DNA of 64,000 bases from Adineta steineri (Eukaryota; Rotifera; Eurotatoria; Adinetida; Adinetidae). Made by a program: the position numbers and the translations under genes. Location: assembly GCA_905250115.1 (NCBI GenBank), contig CAJNOI010000056.1, positions 452,099 to 516,098 on the forward strand, in the 5' to 3' direction. Of the stretch, positions 1 to 10,590 are shown piece after piece. The notes under the pieces were generated by a model. That model was not told the origin of the DNA. It did no database searches and saw only the letters and a list, made by a program, of their open reading frames with translations. The stretch's first letter is position 1; every line of letters starts with the position of its first letter.

Positions 1-2774
1 TCTAGAAGAAAAACAAATAAAATACATGAAAGAAAAGAAAAAATGTTAAACTGTTTATAAATTCCATATTCTGGTGAAACAAGAGATAAACTTTTTATTT
101 GCATTGTCATATCAAAGATCTTCTGATTGAATACATCATGTTCCAATTCTTCACGTGTTCGTTGTTTTATTCTAAATAATATTTCAAAATAAATTATTTT
201 ATTTAACAAATTAACATACATTGGATTTGTAAAAGTAATTTTAGTATCAATTGGTTCAAAATTTTCAACAATTTCATTTATAGTTGCCTATTAGATTTAT
301 AAAATATTTCAAATTTTATTTTTCAATAAACTTACACCATCGTAAATAATTGTTAATGGTTCCATTATTAATAAGAATCGATAATCGGATACTTTATTAG
401 TTGGAGCTAATTCAAATTCAATATGTATTAAAGAATTTAATGATTTTGTTGCGGATGTTAACATTAATGGGCGATGATTTTCATTTGATTTTAAACCATA
501 AATTTGAAAATATCCAAGATCAAGTACAAGTCTTTTGAACAAAAAAAAAAAGAACGTCAATAAATGAAATAATTCTATTAAAATTTGGTTTTACAAAATA
601 CTCGACGATATAGTTCGTCGTTTATAATCAATTTGTGTATTATCAATTTTAATCCGACTAATGATTTCCTTTTTTTTATTTTGTCTAAATAAATAAATAA
701 AAATTTTGTTTATACGATTAATAAAGAAATTTACTTGATTTTTCTTGGTGGAGATAATAAATTAAATTCAAGTTTATGTATTTTTATTTGAACATCAGTA
801 TTTAAAGACTAAATATTAATTATTCAAATTAATAACAAATCTTTATTCGAATTCTTTACCTCTTCAGAGAAAAAATCTTCAGTAGTATTTACATTTTCTA
901 TACTTCTACCACGTTGATCTAAATAAGAATTCAGATTAAATCGAAATGGATTGTATGTATTAACGAAAAAAACCTTCAGTTTGTTTTGCTTTTCCACTCC
1001 ACCACCAATTCCACCAGCCATATTCCGTATTCGTATCTCCATTTGAAGATTGATTATTCTATATGAATTATAATATGATTTAATCGAAATAAAGCGTAAC
1101 ATACTTCTAATTCTATACTATGTCTTATATATGCCATTGTAAATACATCTAATTTTGATTCGAGAATCTTAAATAAAAATAAATAATATTGTTATAAATA
1201 TAAAAGAAAATAATTACATGAATTCGATCTTCTTGTTCTTGTGTTAATGTTGAATTGGAAAGAAATTCTTTTAAATACAATTGACGATATTCACGACATC
1301 GATCTTTTGAAGAAAAAAATGGATAAAGAAAATTGTCGAATAGAATTGTTCTTACCATAGAAAACACTATAATTTTGAAATTTAACAAAATCAAGTAAAT
1401 CAGATAATTGTTTTGGATCAATTTCAAAATTCATTCGTTCAATTGTAAAATCAACTTTAATTGTTGGTTTTTCAAAATTATGTTCTGCAAATTTCATTAT
1501 CATTTCTAATACAAATTTTAAATTTACTGGATGAAAAACTAAATCAAAAAAATCAAATTAAAAAACCAGTAATTCAATTATTTCATATACAAACCATAAT
1601 TCATTTCATTGCTTTTTGGTACAAAATCATTTGTTGCTATTTTAGATTTCAGATCATCCTAAACATGAGAAATGTTTTTGTTTTTTTTTTGCAAAGATAA
1701 TATTTGTACTAACAACAACATATTGAAAAGGTTTATTAATTCTTGATTCACAATCTGTATTCCAATAAATTGATAGAGAATTAATTTCTTCAAGCTAAAA
1801 TAACTAAAATATAGAAATATTCAAAATAATAGAAAACCTTAGCAATAATATATGTATGTTCTTTGATTTTTCCAATTCGTTGTGTATTTGTTGTTGTCTA
1901 AAGAAGAAAAAGAAAATTTATCAAATAAGATTTCAAAGAAAAAAAAGTGTGATTAACAATTAATTGTAAAGAATGAATTGTTATTCCAAATGAAAATGGA
2001 TGTCCAAGTTTTGTTGTTGATTGTGTTTCATAACTAATATGAAAATTTTTCAAAGTTAAATGAAGATTTTGCATCATTTGTAATTTTGTTCGTTCAAAGA
2101 AACCTTTTTCTTTTTCTTCAACTTTATGTTCATCTTAAAAAATAACAATTAATTATTAAATTAAACAAGAAAATGAAATTAAAATAATAACCTAATGTTG
2201 CTTTACGTAAATTATCCAATTTACGTTGAACACGTTTCATTTTTTCTGCATGATATTCACGAAAATCTTGAGGTACTTCTATAACAAATAAATTCTATTC
2301 CATACAGAAGAAAGTTAATTTGAAGAAAATATACCATTTTTTGGTACAACTAATACATATAATCCATCGAGATATACTTTTGTTGGATTCGAACGAAGAT
2401 TTTTCCATGGAATAACTATTGACAATTTTTCTAATAAAAAGAAAAGAAAGTTTATTATTTTTTCTCTCTATATAGATCTTACCAATAAAACCAACAACTA
2501 CTGTTACGGGAATACCAAATCCAACCTTAAAAATAATAATTCTATAAATTTGAAGTAAAAAAAATTAATCAATCAACTAACTAAAGCTTCTGGTTTTAAA
2601 TGAAGATTTTCTAATGAAACATTTCCTAAAATAGAATAAATAAATAAAATAAATAAATAATTCAAAATACCAACCATGTCTTAAATCAAGTTTTAATCTT
2701 TCATCATCTAATCGTTCAATATAATCTTTTAAATAATTATTTATTATATAACGAACAATACTCTTTAATACCAT
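1..2774 (-). CDS. VPS13: VPS13-family lipid-transfer protein, N-terminal part (partial at left edge)
   Basis: Bridge-like lipid-transfer protein acting at organelle contact sites. The start ATG is at 2772-2774. Exon 1 (2774-2675) encodes the chorein N-terminus (MVLKSIVRYIINNYLKDYI) and splices in frame to 2625-2582 (NVSLENLHLKPEAL). Further exons give VGFIG, then KLSIVIPWKNL and VYLDGLYVLVVP. This order and spacing match the VPS13 A/C type chorein domain better than VPS13B or D. Downstream exons (about 2300-1950) encode a segment with the pattern LTLKNFHISYE...FSFGITIHSLQL, typical of the following VPS13 repeats. At least ten short exons follow with 45-70 bp introns. I did not resolve every junction below about 1900. 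Only the first several hundred residues of a protein that normally exceeds 3000 are here, so the gene continues left of base 1. It is clearly VPS13; the paralogue (A/C) is less sure. Confidence 0.85.
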
Positions 2775-3516
2775 TTTTTTTTTTGTTAATTTTAATTTTC
2801 GTTTTCAAATGAAAATAAAATTAAAAAAAATCGTGTTTTATAAGTAAAAATAGTGACTAGTTGCAATGTTTTTATTGAAGGACAAACATTATGAGAAATA
2901 ATATGAATAATCAAGGTATAAAAAAGAAAAAGAAAAAAAGAAGAATCGAATAATTTTTTCTTTTTTTTTCATTAAAATTCTTTTTATGTCACTTTAAATA
3001 CAAATGTCATGAGAAGGATCATTTGAAATATACTAAAAGGTAATCAAAGATCAAAAGGTATTGTTGACAAAAAAGACCAAGCTTCATAATTTAATAGAAA
3101 GATCGTATATATATATGAAAATTATGATGTAAAATATAATTTTATGTTCGAACTTAATCCGACAGTTAACAACATCTCAATATTTCAATTCAAGTTAAAT
3201 TAAAAAAAAGATTTTATGTACACATAATTACTGATAACATTTTCTATTCTAAATTCAGTAGTTAAAAACAAATATATTATGCAGTGAAGTTAAGAAGACT
3301 TTAGAAGGCTGATGAAAAGAACAACATCTTAACTTGTTTGTTGCTATGCGTCAATGAATAGTGTTACTTATTTATGAAATAACAGTTTTAAAAAGTGTAC
3401 GATCATTGTCAAGATTCTGAGTGAATGTTCAACATATTAGAAATATAAATCTAAATCTTGAGGGTGTGAGTGTCTTTTAACGGTCTTTCGGTTACACCAC
3501 ACCCATCCATTTACTG
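2775..3516. other. Intergenic, AT-rich; GT-rich foldback at its right end
   Basis: No supported gene. It contains A/T homopolymer runs and the presumed VPS13 promoter just right of 2774. A short GT-rich/CA-rich foldback lies at 3457-3508. Confidence 0.6.
3457..3508. repeat. GT-rich foldback element 1
   Basis: The left arm (TTGAGGGTGTGAGTG) and right arm (ACACCACACCC) are imperfect inverse complements around a short loop. It is the first member of the dispersed family described in the findings. The arms resemble TGTGGG telomere-type units. Confidence 0.55.
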
Positions 3517-3655
3517 TTGATTTTCTTGTTTTTATCAGCTTCATTCGTTCTACCCGTGTACTTATCAATAACCGTTATCTTTCTTCTCATAACATATGCA
3601 GACACAATGAGATACAACGTTTCTCTATTAGCAACAAAACGTCTCGAAGAAATAG

Positions 3656-4105
3656 ATGGAGGACTTTTCATTAAGAGCAGAAAGTGGAACTATTCAACGA
3701 TTTCAAGCGAGTGAAGAAAGAAATTATTTGAACAAAAGGAATTGGTATCGTCGAAGAGCTTTAAATGCTATTGTGCATTGTCGACATGGTTTGGATCCAA
3801 ATTGTTCCTGTGTACAAAATTTCTCAGTAGACAAGAGTAATCCATTGACAGAGCAGCAAGCAAAAGTGGGAGTGGCCTCGTTTATACGCAGTGAAATTGA
3901 AAGGTTGCATCAGCTAGATAATGCCAAATACTCTTTACTCTGCAATATTATTAAATGCGAAGTAAACGAGCGAGATTCTTACATCAATCAATATGAAATA
4001 AAGCATGGTCCGCTGCTGTCTGAAGATATACTTGACATTGATGAATCGGTTGCCCATCTGAATATTCCCAAGTCAATAACAACGCCAATCAGGTTCGTCC
4101 TTTAA
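3656..4105 (+). CDS. Hypothetical protein fragment, 149 codons, upstream of propeller-family exon
   Basis: An open frame with an ATG at 3656, basic at its N-terminus (NWYRRRALNAIVHCRHG), with three nearby cysteines (HCRHGLDPNCSC) and then a helical acidic segment. I do not recognise it. An overlapping frame begins upstream at 3607 (ATG) and carries a hydrophobic start. The frame ends in a stop at 4103-4105, and the next 800 bp read like a decayed coding sequence in several frames. It could be the 5' part of the gene that resumes at 4932, or an independent relic. Length, codon composition and lack of AT-only codons suggest real coding origin. Function unknown. Confidence 0.35.
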   Translation: MEDFSLRAESGTIQRFQASEERNYLNKRNWYRRRALNAIVHCRHGLDPNCSCVQNFSVDKSNPLTEQQAKVGVASFIRSEIERLHQLDNAKYSLLCNIIKCEVNERDSYINQYEIKHGPLLSEDILDIDESVAHLNIPKSITTPIRFVL

Positions 4106-4931
4106 CTAGTTTTCAGACGAATAGATTTTTGAATTCCTCATTTGATGGTGTTTTACCTTAAAAAAACTCTCTACACATGCAAAAGGTTTGCTCGTTCTAT
4201 TTTGTTTGATAAAATAAGCATTGAGTTGATTGGATTACACATTACAAAAAAGTGTTTGTGCCACCGATCAATCCGTTGGCTAATACCCCTGCTCTTGAAA
4301 TAACGCATCTTCGCCCTGAAAAGTTTCAAACTTGTTCTTCAAAGTTTTCACTTATGAGAGGGCATATTCAATGGATCCGTACTATTTTGATTCACCCATT
4401 CATTTATTTTGCTGAAATTTTGACTGTGAGGCGGATATTTTAGAAGAAATTCAAAGAAGATTTTTCAGTCCAAAACTTACCCTACAGATAAATTTAATCG
4501 TCATCAGCGTGATATTAAACCTTTTCTTCTGATCAGGCAAAAACTAATCGATAATGTCGTTCGTCTTTCTTAGCTACTCTCTACAAAATCTGAGTCACTT
4601 TCTATGTCATGAAAATACGGACAGATCCTTTTTGAATTCATGATAAGGGTATCGCTAGTTTATCGAAATTCATACGAAAATAAATACATAGAAACAGAAG
4701 TGGTGAAAAAGTGCAGTTCATTTTAGTTCTTTTGATTTCGAACTGGAAGTTTCAAAATATAAGAACAATACCTTACTGAGGCGCTGAAACATAGTCAAAT
4801 GTTTCATTCGCCAAAATTTCATTAGAATAAATTAATGAACTCCAATTCACTTTCGGCCTTTGGAGCATATCGGTCAGGTCTTCAAAGTCTATTTAAATTA
4901 TTTCAAAATGCTTTATTTCTACACTTTTTAG
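4106..4931 (+). pseudogene. Degenerate coding-like stretch
   Basis: The + strand frames here contain coding-like runs interrupted by stops. One frame from about 4470 reads through SKTYPTDKFNRHQRDIKPF before a TAG near 4570 and a TGA near 4610, then continues in the same frame to a TAG near 4725. This looks like a decayed exon rather than an intron, because other introns in the window are about 60 bp. I cannot name the ancestral family. Confidence 0.3.
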
Positions 4932-5814
4932 TTCGGCTTCATCATCGTCGAAAGTCAAAGTGCTTGATATATGTCAGTTGGGTGAACCATTTCGAACGAT
5001 CACGAAAATAGAATATAGTCCCTTCGCTATGGTTGCAAATGATCAATATATGTTAATTCAAAATGGTCCAAATATATGTCTTCTTAATGCAAAAATGAAA
5101 GTAGTTCGAGAAATTGAATGGATTTATGAAAAGATTAGTGATCTATGTTGGAACACAAAACTCAATCGAATATATATCATTAGTGATTATAAGGTATTTA
5201 CGATGAATCCAGAAACTATGAACTACCACAAGATACTTGAAGAGAAATATTATCAAAATTGTGCTTGTTCACATGACACACTTTATCTTAATATTCATCC
5301 ACTTCAAGAAGTGTTAGTACATTCGTTCTCTGATCTTCTCTGGTCTAAATCTGTTTTTATGTGCCGTGGGGATGATCTTATTGATGGCATGTCTTACAAT
5401 GCTGGCAAACTTGCTTTGACTATGAATAGTCGACATGGAACAAAGCCTCATGTTGTAATTTTATCAACAACAACATACGATTGTTTATTCGAAATTACTA
5501 TTACCGACGCTTTTGGAAGTCAACGATGCAGTATTTCATCACTCAGTTCTAGTGGCTGGCTTGTAAATGATTCGGGAACATACAATATTCATCACCTTAC
5601 AGAGAATAACATACTTCGGATGACACCGATTTATAAATACGGTCATCCGTATAATGTAATTCGATTTGGAGCTAGTTATTTAGCGGTTTCGACAAAAACT
5701 AATATTAATCTACACAAATTAAAGTTCGTGTCAGTAAACGATTTGACTCCGTCAGAAGTGTGGACGCAAGTGAATGTTCCTCCTGTGAAAATGCGAAACT
5801 TCAATCTCTATTAG
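4932..5814 (+). CDS. Bdelloid-type beta-propeller-like protein, C-terminal exon
   Basis: The exon follows a good acceptor (TTTTTAG ending at 4931) and reads open to a TAG at 5812-5814, giving about 294 codons. It shows repeated blade-like units of about 40 residues: YMLIQNGPNICLLNAKMK, then ISDLCWNTKLNRIYII...VFTMNPETM, then a CSHDTLYLN unit, and a final SYLAVSTKTNINLHKLK. From memory, proteins with the same blade wording (DLCW, VFT, CACSDTSLYL, INLHK) are numerous in bdelloid genomes, where they often follow a B-box or coiled coil. No ATG fits the exon start, so an upstream exon is needed. That upstream part looks decayed, so this may be a pseudogene. Function unknown, probably protein binding. 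Confidence 0.45.
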
Positions 5815-6777
5815 AATAACAGATTTTTAAATATTATTGCGTAATTCTTTTTCTTCCACGATCATTTTATTAATTCTTTTCTTATGTTGCGATTATAAAT
5901 TATAAAAAAACGTTGAAGACTACATTGCTTTGAGATGCATAACGACGGTTAGTAGTAAAAACTCGAATCGTATACGTGGATCCTATAATATTTCAAATGA
6001 TGAAAAATAACTTGCTAATTATTTTCTCATGATGTTGCTGAAGAAATGCTTGTTCTCTTTCTCGTAGAGAAGAGTCTTGCTTGTCTGTCCGCAGTTCTCT
6101 TACTGGTCAAAAAAGGTTTGAACTAGAAGACATAGTCTTTTATAAAACTTCACTGAGATGTAATCGAGATCGAGGAACATGAATCTGATATTAGTTTTTT
6201 AAAAGTCATATAAATGAGTGGCTTGATGATAATTAGCTACATGGCCTCTACGAGAAAGAGCTGAGCGAGTTATAGTATATAGACTTATTAGTAAAGATGT
6301 TTCGTTAATTTAGAGAAATCTTTGCATAGCATATATTAATGTGATCTAAAAAGCCATTATAAATTGATGATATATCTTTTATGACAATATATGTAGATCA
6401 TTGCAGGTGAGCGAAAATATAGGAATACAATTGAAACTTATTATCTTTTGTTCTATTTAAATTTTAGCTTCTTTTCTTGCAAAATTTGATTTTTCCATTA
6501 TACATATCTATATCCCTGCTTATTGATAGAAATTATGATTGATTTCCACTATTAAAATATTGAAGACATATAATAACACATAATTCAATTAAACTAGAAA
6601 GAATCTCTATTTTCATTATTAGTAAATTTCAGTATGTTAATGAATTAGAAATTTCAATATGCGCATCGATATCTAATAATAAAATATTCATGTGACCTCT
6701 ATTCTTTTCAAAACTGATTACTTCATTTATCAACAAATATAAATATCTTCTTCTTTTTTTTTATTTTATTTTAATAA
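5815..6777. other. Intergenic, nothing recognised
   Basis: AT-rich sequence between two + strand genes. I see no coding frame, tRNA or repeat family here. The promoter of the EEP gene should lie just left of 6778, after a T-rich tract at 6748-6775. Confidence 0.6.
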
Positions 6778-7578
6778 ATGTCTACAGAAGAACGAATGCT
6801 TGATTTATCATTGATGAGTTGGAATATTTTAGCTCCTTGTTGGGTTAACAAAGATTGGTATCCATCTTTATATGAATTAGCTATTGATTCTAAAACAAGA
6901 TATAATATTATTTTATCAAAAATATCTTCAATGAATTGTGATATTATCATTATTCAAGAAGCACAACAAGATTTTATTTGTTTATGTAAAGAAAAATTTC
7001 ATGATAAATATATATATGAATTTGCTCCAAATAATCCAACAATGAGTTCAATTTCTAATGGACTTTTAACATTAATTAATAAAAATTGGAAATATGCAAA
7101 AGAAATAAATATTATTAATGAAATTCTTGATAATGAACAAGGAGAAGCAATTCAAATTATTTCTATTCATTCAAAAAATATTCATTTAATTAATTTACAT
7201 TTAGATTATATTCATTCAATATCACAAGCAAAACAAATAAAAGAGAAATGTAAACAATTGTTAGATAGTTCAAGTTTAATTTCGATTATTGGTGGAGATT
7301 TAAATGCAACAAAAGATATTTATGATCAATTCCAATGGATTGAATATAATAATATATTTAATGAATCAATTGAAGATAAGATAATACCAACATATTATCC
7401 GGATTCATCTCAGAATAATTCTAATTCATCTATTGATCATATTTTTTATGATCCAAAACAAGTTATATTAATTGATTGTGGAAAAGCTTGGGATGTTCAA
7501 AATCGATCAGCGGAAGAGACTTTAAAAATGTTTGGCAGTGATCATATTTATATTTGGGCGAAATTTCATTTTATTTAA
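6778..7578 (+). CDS. Endonuclease/exonuclease/phosphatase (EEP) family protein
   Basis: Single-exon 266-residue protein covering one complete EEP (DNase I-like) fold. Catalytic and metal-binding motifs appear in family order: SWNILAP at 14-20, the metal-binding Glu at 61 (IIIIQEAQ), NLHLD at 139-143, GGDLNAT at 172-178 with Asp174 and Asn176, SIDHIF at 218-223, and a terminal GSDH with Asp255/His256. All residues needed for metal-dependent phosphodiester cleavage are present. The first motif resembles CCR4/nocturnin and TDP2-like members, but there is no signal peptide, LRR or other domain to name the substrate. RNA, DNA adducts, phosphoinositides and sphingomyelin are all possible. The lack of introns is unusual beside intron-rich neighbours and fits retrocopying or transfer. 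Confidence 0.85.
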   Translation: MSTEERMLDLSLMSWNILAPCWVNKDWYPSLYELAIDSKTRYNIILSKISSMNCDIIIIQEAQQDFICLCKEKFHDKYIYEFAPNNPTMSSISNGLLTLINKNWKYAKEINIINEILDNEQGEAIQIISIHSKNIHLINLHLDYIHSISQAKQIKEKCKQLLDSSSLISIIGGDLNATKDIYDQFQWIEYNNIFNESIEDKIIPTYYPDSSQNNSNSSIDHIFYDPKQVILIDCGKAWDVQNRSAEETLKMFGSDHIYIWAKFHFI

Positions 7579-8962
7579 CATATATATAATAATTTATAGT
7601 TCAAATGTTGTTGCACAATTAGAAAACGAATGAAAAATAAATCAAAGAAAAATGAAACAGAAATAATAAATAACTATCTGATATTTTTTATTAGTTTATA
7701 GTGACGTTAAAGGCGACATGTAAGCTTCATATTTTAGCTCCAGAAGATTTGTGATGACAAGCTTTTATCTTAGCTAAAACATGCTTTCTTGTAATTAAAA
7801 CTGATTCGACATAATTTAAAATAATATGTACTTGGTTCTGTGCACCAATGATGACTGGGCAGGAAGTGACACAGTATCCAGTATTATTTTTATTAAGAGA
7901 TTTAAGATCTTTCATTGATTGATACTATAGCTTCATAAAAATCAAACAAATTCGAGAACATTTCAATCAAATATTTAAATATACCATAATAATTAATCAA
8001 CATTTTCAAAATAAAACTACAGAATTCAATCTTATATGCTGATAAATATATCCATAATAAAAATGAAGACATGAATAAAACTCAGAATGTGATTATTTTA
8101 ATTATTTTGAATTCAGGATTCCATTCATCCTCAAGATATCTTTTGTCATGTCACACGATATATAATCACTGTGTTAGAAACGACTTTCTTCTCATTACTA
8201 TTTATTTTTTCTCACATTCATATAACGAACTCATCCACTGAAAGACAATTAAATTTTACCCAATGCATTTCCTTCCATTCATTAAAGAAATGAATTAGCA
8301 CGACATTTGTTGTTTCTTTCCCATATTATGTTCGATCACGATTCATTGAGCAAAAATACAATTTTCTTTATAATTTATAATAATTATTTTTTTTCTCAAA
8401 ACTAAGAACTAACAGCACAATAGAACCTATCCTTTTAAATTCAAGCAACAGTTTATAAATGTTAAAAATACCGTATGTAATCATTTAAAATTTTTTAAGA
8501 TGCTTATGTAGAATATAATTTTTTATAAACTTTTAATACTATTGCATTATGCGTACTTGGAAAAAAACTATTTAATACTGATATACTATTCTGCTTATTT
8601 ATGTATCTTGCGATGCAAATGTTCTGTGAGTATAAGATTAATAATAATTCATAAAAGTATCTTTCAGGTAACTTATGTCTATGATATAGGCATATTTTCC
8701 TGCGGTTTTATATTGCACAGAGAGACAATGTATCAATTATTTGAATGAGAAATCTTCTAAAACATATATGTCTGACTTAGTGTCAAAGTAAAATTAATTA
8801 GCTGATAAAAATAACTGATGAAAAGTATTGACAGAGCTGAATAATTCAGAATACTTACCGATACATTTTCGTAGATGATTGTCATGAATTAATTAGCAAA
8901 TATACGTATAAATAATATTGAAATCAATCTTTCTATTTATAGATTTATAAAAGAAAACAACG
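7579..8962. other. Intergenic with one weak minus-strand ORF; GPCR promoter at right end
   Basis: A 62-codon minus-strand frame at 7727-7915 has two close cysteines but no recognisable domain, and I do not call it. From about 8880 to 8962 the sequence matches the upstream flank of the inverted GPCR copy at 63917-64000, so the duplicated unit includes the promoter. Confidence 0.5.
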
Positions 8963-10006
8963 ATGAACAGCACTAATATTGTCGTTAATAATGGTGATGC
9001 TGATCAGATTAGTCACATCAATTTTATAAACAAGACTATTTCACAATATGCCCTAGGTATTATTTGGTTGATGGGTAATATTGGATCAGTTTTAACCTGT
9101 ATAGTTTTTTACCAACCTACATTTCGTAAAAGTGCGTGTTCTATGTATTTCACCGCTTCAAGTTTTTCACAATTATTGGCTTTCAATTTTGCTTTACTCT
9201 ATCGAATGCTTCAATACGGTTACAATGTTCAAACTGTTACAACGAATCTCTGGTTCTGTAAGATGCGTTACTATCTCTTCTACGTTCTTATTGCTAATTC
9301 ACGGTATAATATCATTATGGCTTCAATTGATCGATATTTTGCTAGTTCTCGAAGTGCTCTCCGTCGTCACTGGAGTTCACCAAAGATTGCTCTACGTGTT
9401 ATCATTGGTAATGCAATTTTCTGGAGTCTGATGTATACCCAAATAATCATTTTCTACGCGATCATTAATAACAGCTGTCAAGCTCGATTAGGAGCGTATG
9501 GAATATTTTTTAGCATCTACATTTCGATTGATAGTGGAATTCTTCCTGTATCTTTAATGATTATTTTTGGTTTATTAACTGCCAATAATGTTCGTCGAAC
9601 TGGTAAAACTATTGCACCGACCACACGGAATCTTAATGATAGATCTGTTCGAACTGGTAAAATTTCTATGAAAGATGTTCAACTTCATAAGATGTTGGTA
9701 AACCAACTTCTTCTTTTTATTTTTCTCAATATACCAAATCCATGTTATTTGATTTATCGAGTGTTTACTATAAATAATTACAAATCGTCACTTCAACTTT
9801 CTATTGAGACATTCGTCAATAATATGACATATGTTGTTCTTTATCTTGGTTTTGCATTGACATTTGCTAATTTTTTCGTATCATCAAAGTTGTTTCGACG
9901 AGAATTTTTAAATGTCATTCAAAAAATAAAGATATTTCGTCGACCTTTGCGACCCGTGCTCATTGAAGGAACAGCAACAACTAGAATGGGTCTGAGAAGT
10001 CATTGA
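8963..10006 (+). CDS. Rhodopsin-like (class A) orphan GPCR, copy 1
   Basis: Intronless 347-residue seven-helix receptor at the plasma membrane. The N-terminus carries NST and NKT sequons. TM1 holds the GN motif (LMGNIGSVL, about 36-44). Cys99 before TM3 can pair with Cys172 in loop 2. The TM3 end carries a clear DRY box (SIDRYFASS, 121-129), and a basic third loop precedes TM6 (LLLFIFLNIPNPCYL). The TM7 NPxxY is degenerate (FANFFVSS), as in many FMRFamide-receptor-like bdelloid and lophotrochozoan orphans. Ligand unknown; a neuropeptide is the best guess from family resemblance. The copy at 62867-63916 differs by about 24 residues by my count, in inverted orientation, and shares flanks on both sides. 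Confidence 0.8.
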   Translation: MNSTNIVVNNGDADQISHINFINKTISQYALGIIWLMGNIGSVLTCIVFYQPTFRKSACSMYFTASSFSQLLAFNFALLYRMLQYGYNVQTVTTNLWFCKMRYYLFYVLIANSRYNIIMASIDRYFASSRSALRRHWSSPKIALRVIIGNAIFWSLMYTQIIIFYAIINNSCQARLGAYGIFFSIYISIDSGILPVSLMIIFGLLTANNVRRTGKTIAPTTRNLNDRSVRTGKISMKDVQLHKMLVNQLLLFIFLNIPNPCYLIYRVFTINNYKSSLQLSIETFVNNMTYVVLYLGFALTFANFFVSSKLFRREFLNVIQKIKIFRRPLRPVLIEGTATTRMGLRSH

Positions 10007-10117
10007 TGGTAGATAAAATCAACAGTATGAAGAAAAACTGCACTTTGCTCTATGTTTATTATTAGCTGCTTTTTTTGTATCAATCTATTTGAAATATATA
10101 ACAATAAAATTAAATTC

Positions 10118-10171
10118 AAGGATGTGGGTATGTGTCGTTTTGTTAATACTCACACTCACTGTCAAGATTAA
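10118..10171. repeat. GT-rich foldback element 2 (3' of GPCR copy 1)
   Basis: The left arm GGATGTGGGTATGTGT is followed by a short T-rich loop and the right arm ACTCACACTCACTGTC. The orthologous position beside the second GPCR copy (62710-62760) holds the same element, so it predates that duplication. Confidence 0.7.
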
Positions 10172-10451
10172 TACATCTGATTTAATAAAAAGAATAAAGA
10201 ATCTCGCTCATCCATTGAAATATACCCAAGATCCAAAAATTCAAGGATTCAAGACATTATGGTAAGTTACTGATCGATATCCTGTAGTTTCTTCGAAATT
10301 CAAAGAAATCAAGCAATACTAGAAAAGGATATGACTATTATAGCTCTCTTTTATTCAGATGCGCCATCTACCTTTAAAATAAAGTATAAAGTTGCTTTAA
10401 TGTTTTGAAGAGACTCCAGAATATCAATGACGATTATTTTTGTTTATTGAT

Positions 10452-10505
10452 TTGGGTGTGGTGTGGGTACTCTTTCCATTTCATACCCACATCCACATCC
10501 TTGTG
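10452..10505. repeat. GT-rich foldback element 3
   Basis: The left arm TTGGGTGTGGTGTGGGTA and right arm TACCCACATCCACATCC form a strong imperfect stem with a loop of about 16 bases. Confidence 0.7.
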
Positions 10506-10590
10506 TTAGTTTTTATCAGTCTTCCGCATTAATTATACAATAGTTCAAGAAAATAATTTAGTGTGTAAGTTGTTAGTAAAATAAAATACT

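Larger units (their letters stand above)
10007..10590. other. Intergenic; end of duplicated unit and two GT-rich foldbacks
   Basis: The GPCR 3' flank up to about 10172 matches the inverted copy's flank near 62695-62866. Two GT-rich foldbacks lie at 10118-10171 and 10452-10505. No gene is seen. Confidence 0.6.

Noticed and set aside
7727..7915. 62-codon minus-strand gene
   Set aside because: No domain, no splice-supported extension and no homology that I recognise.
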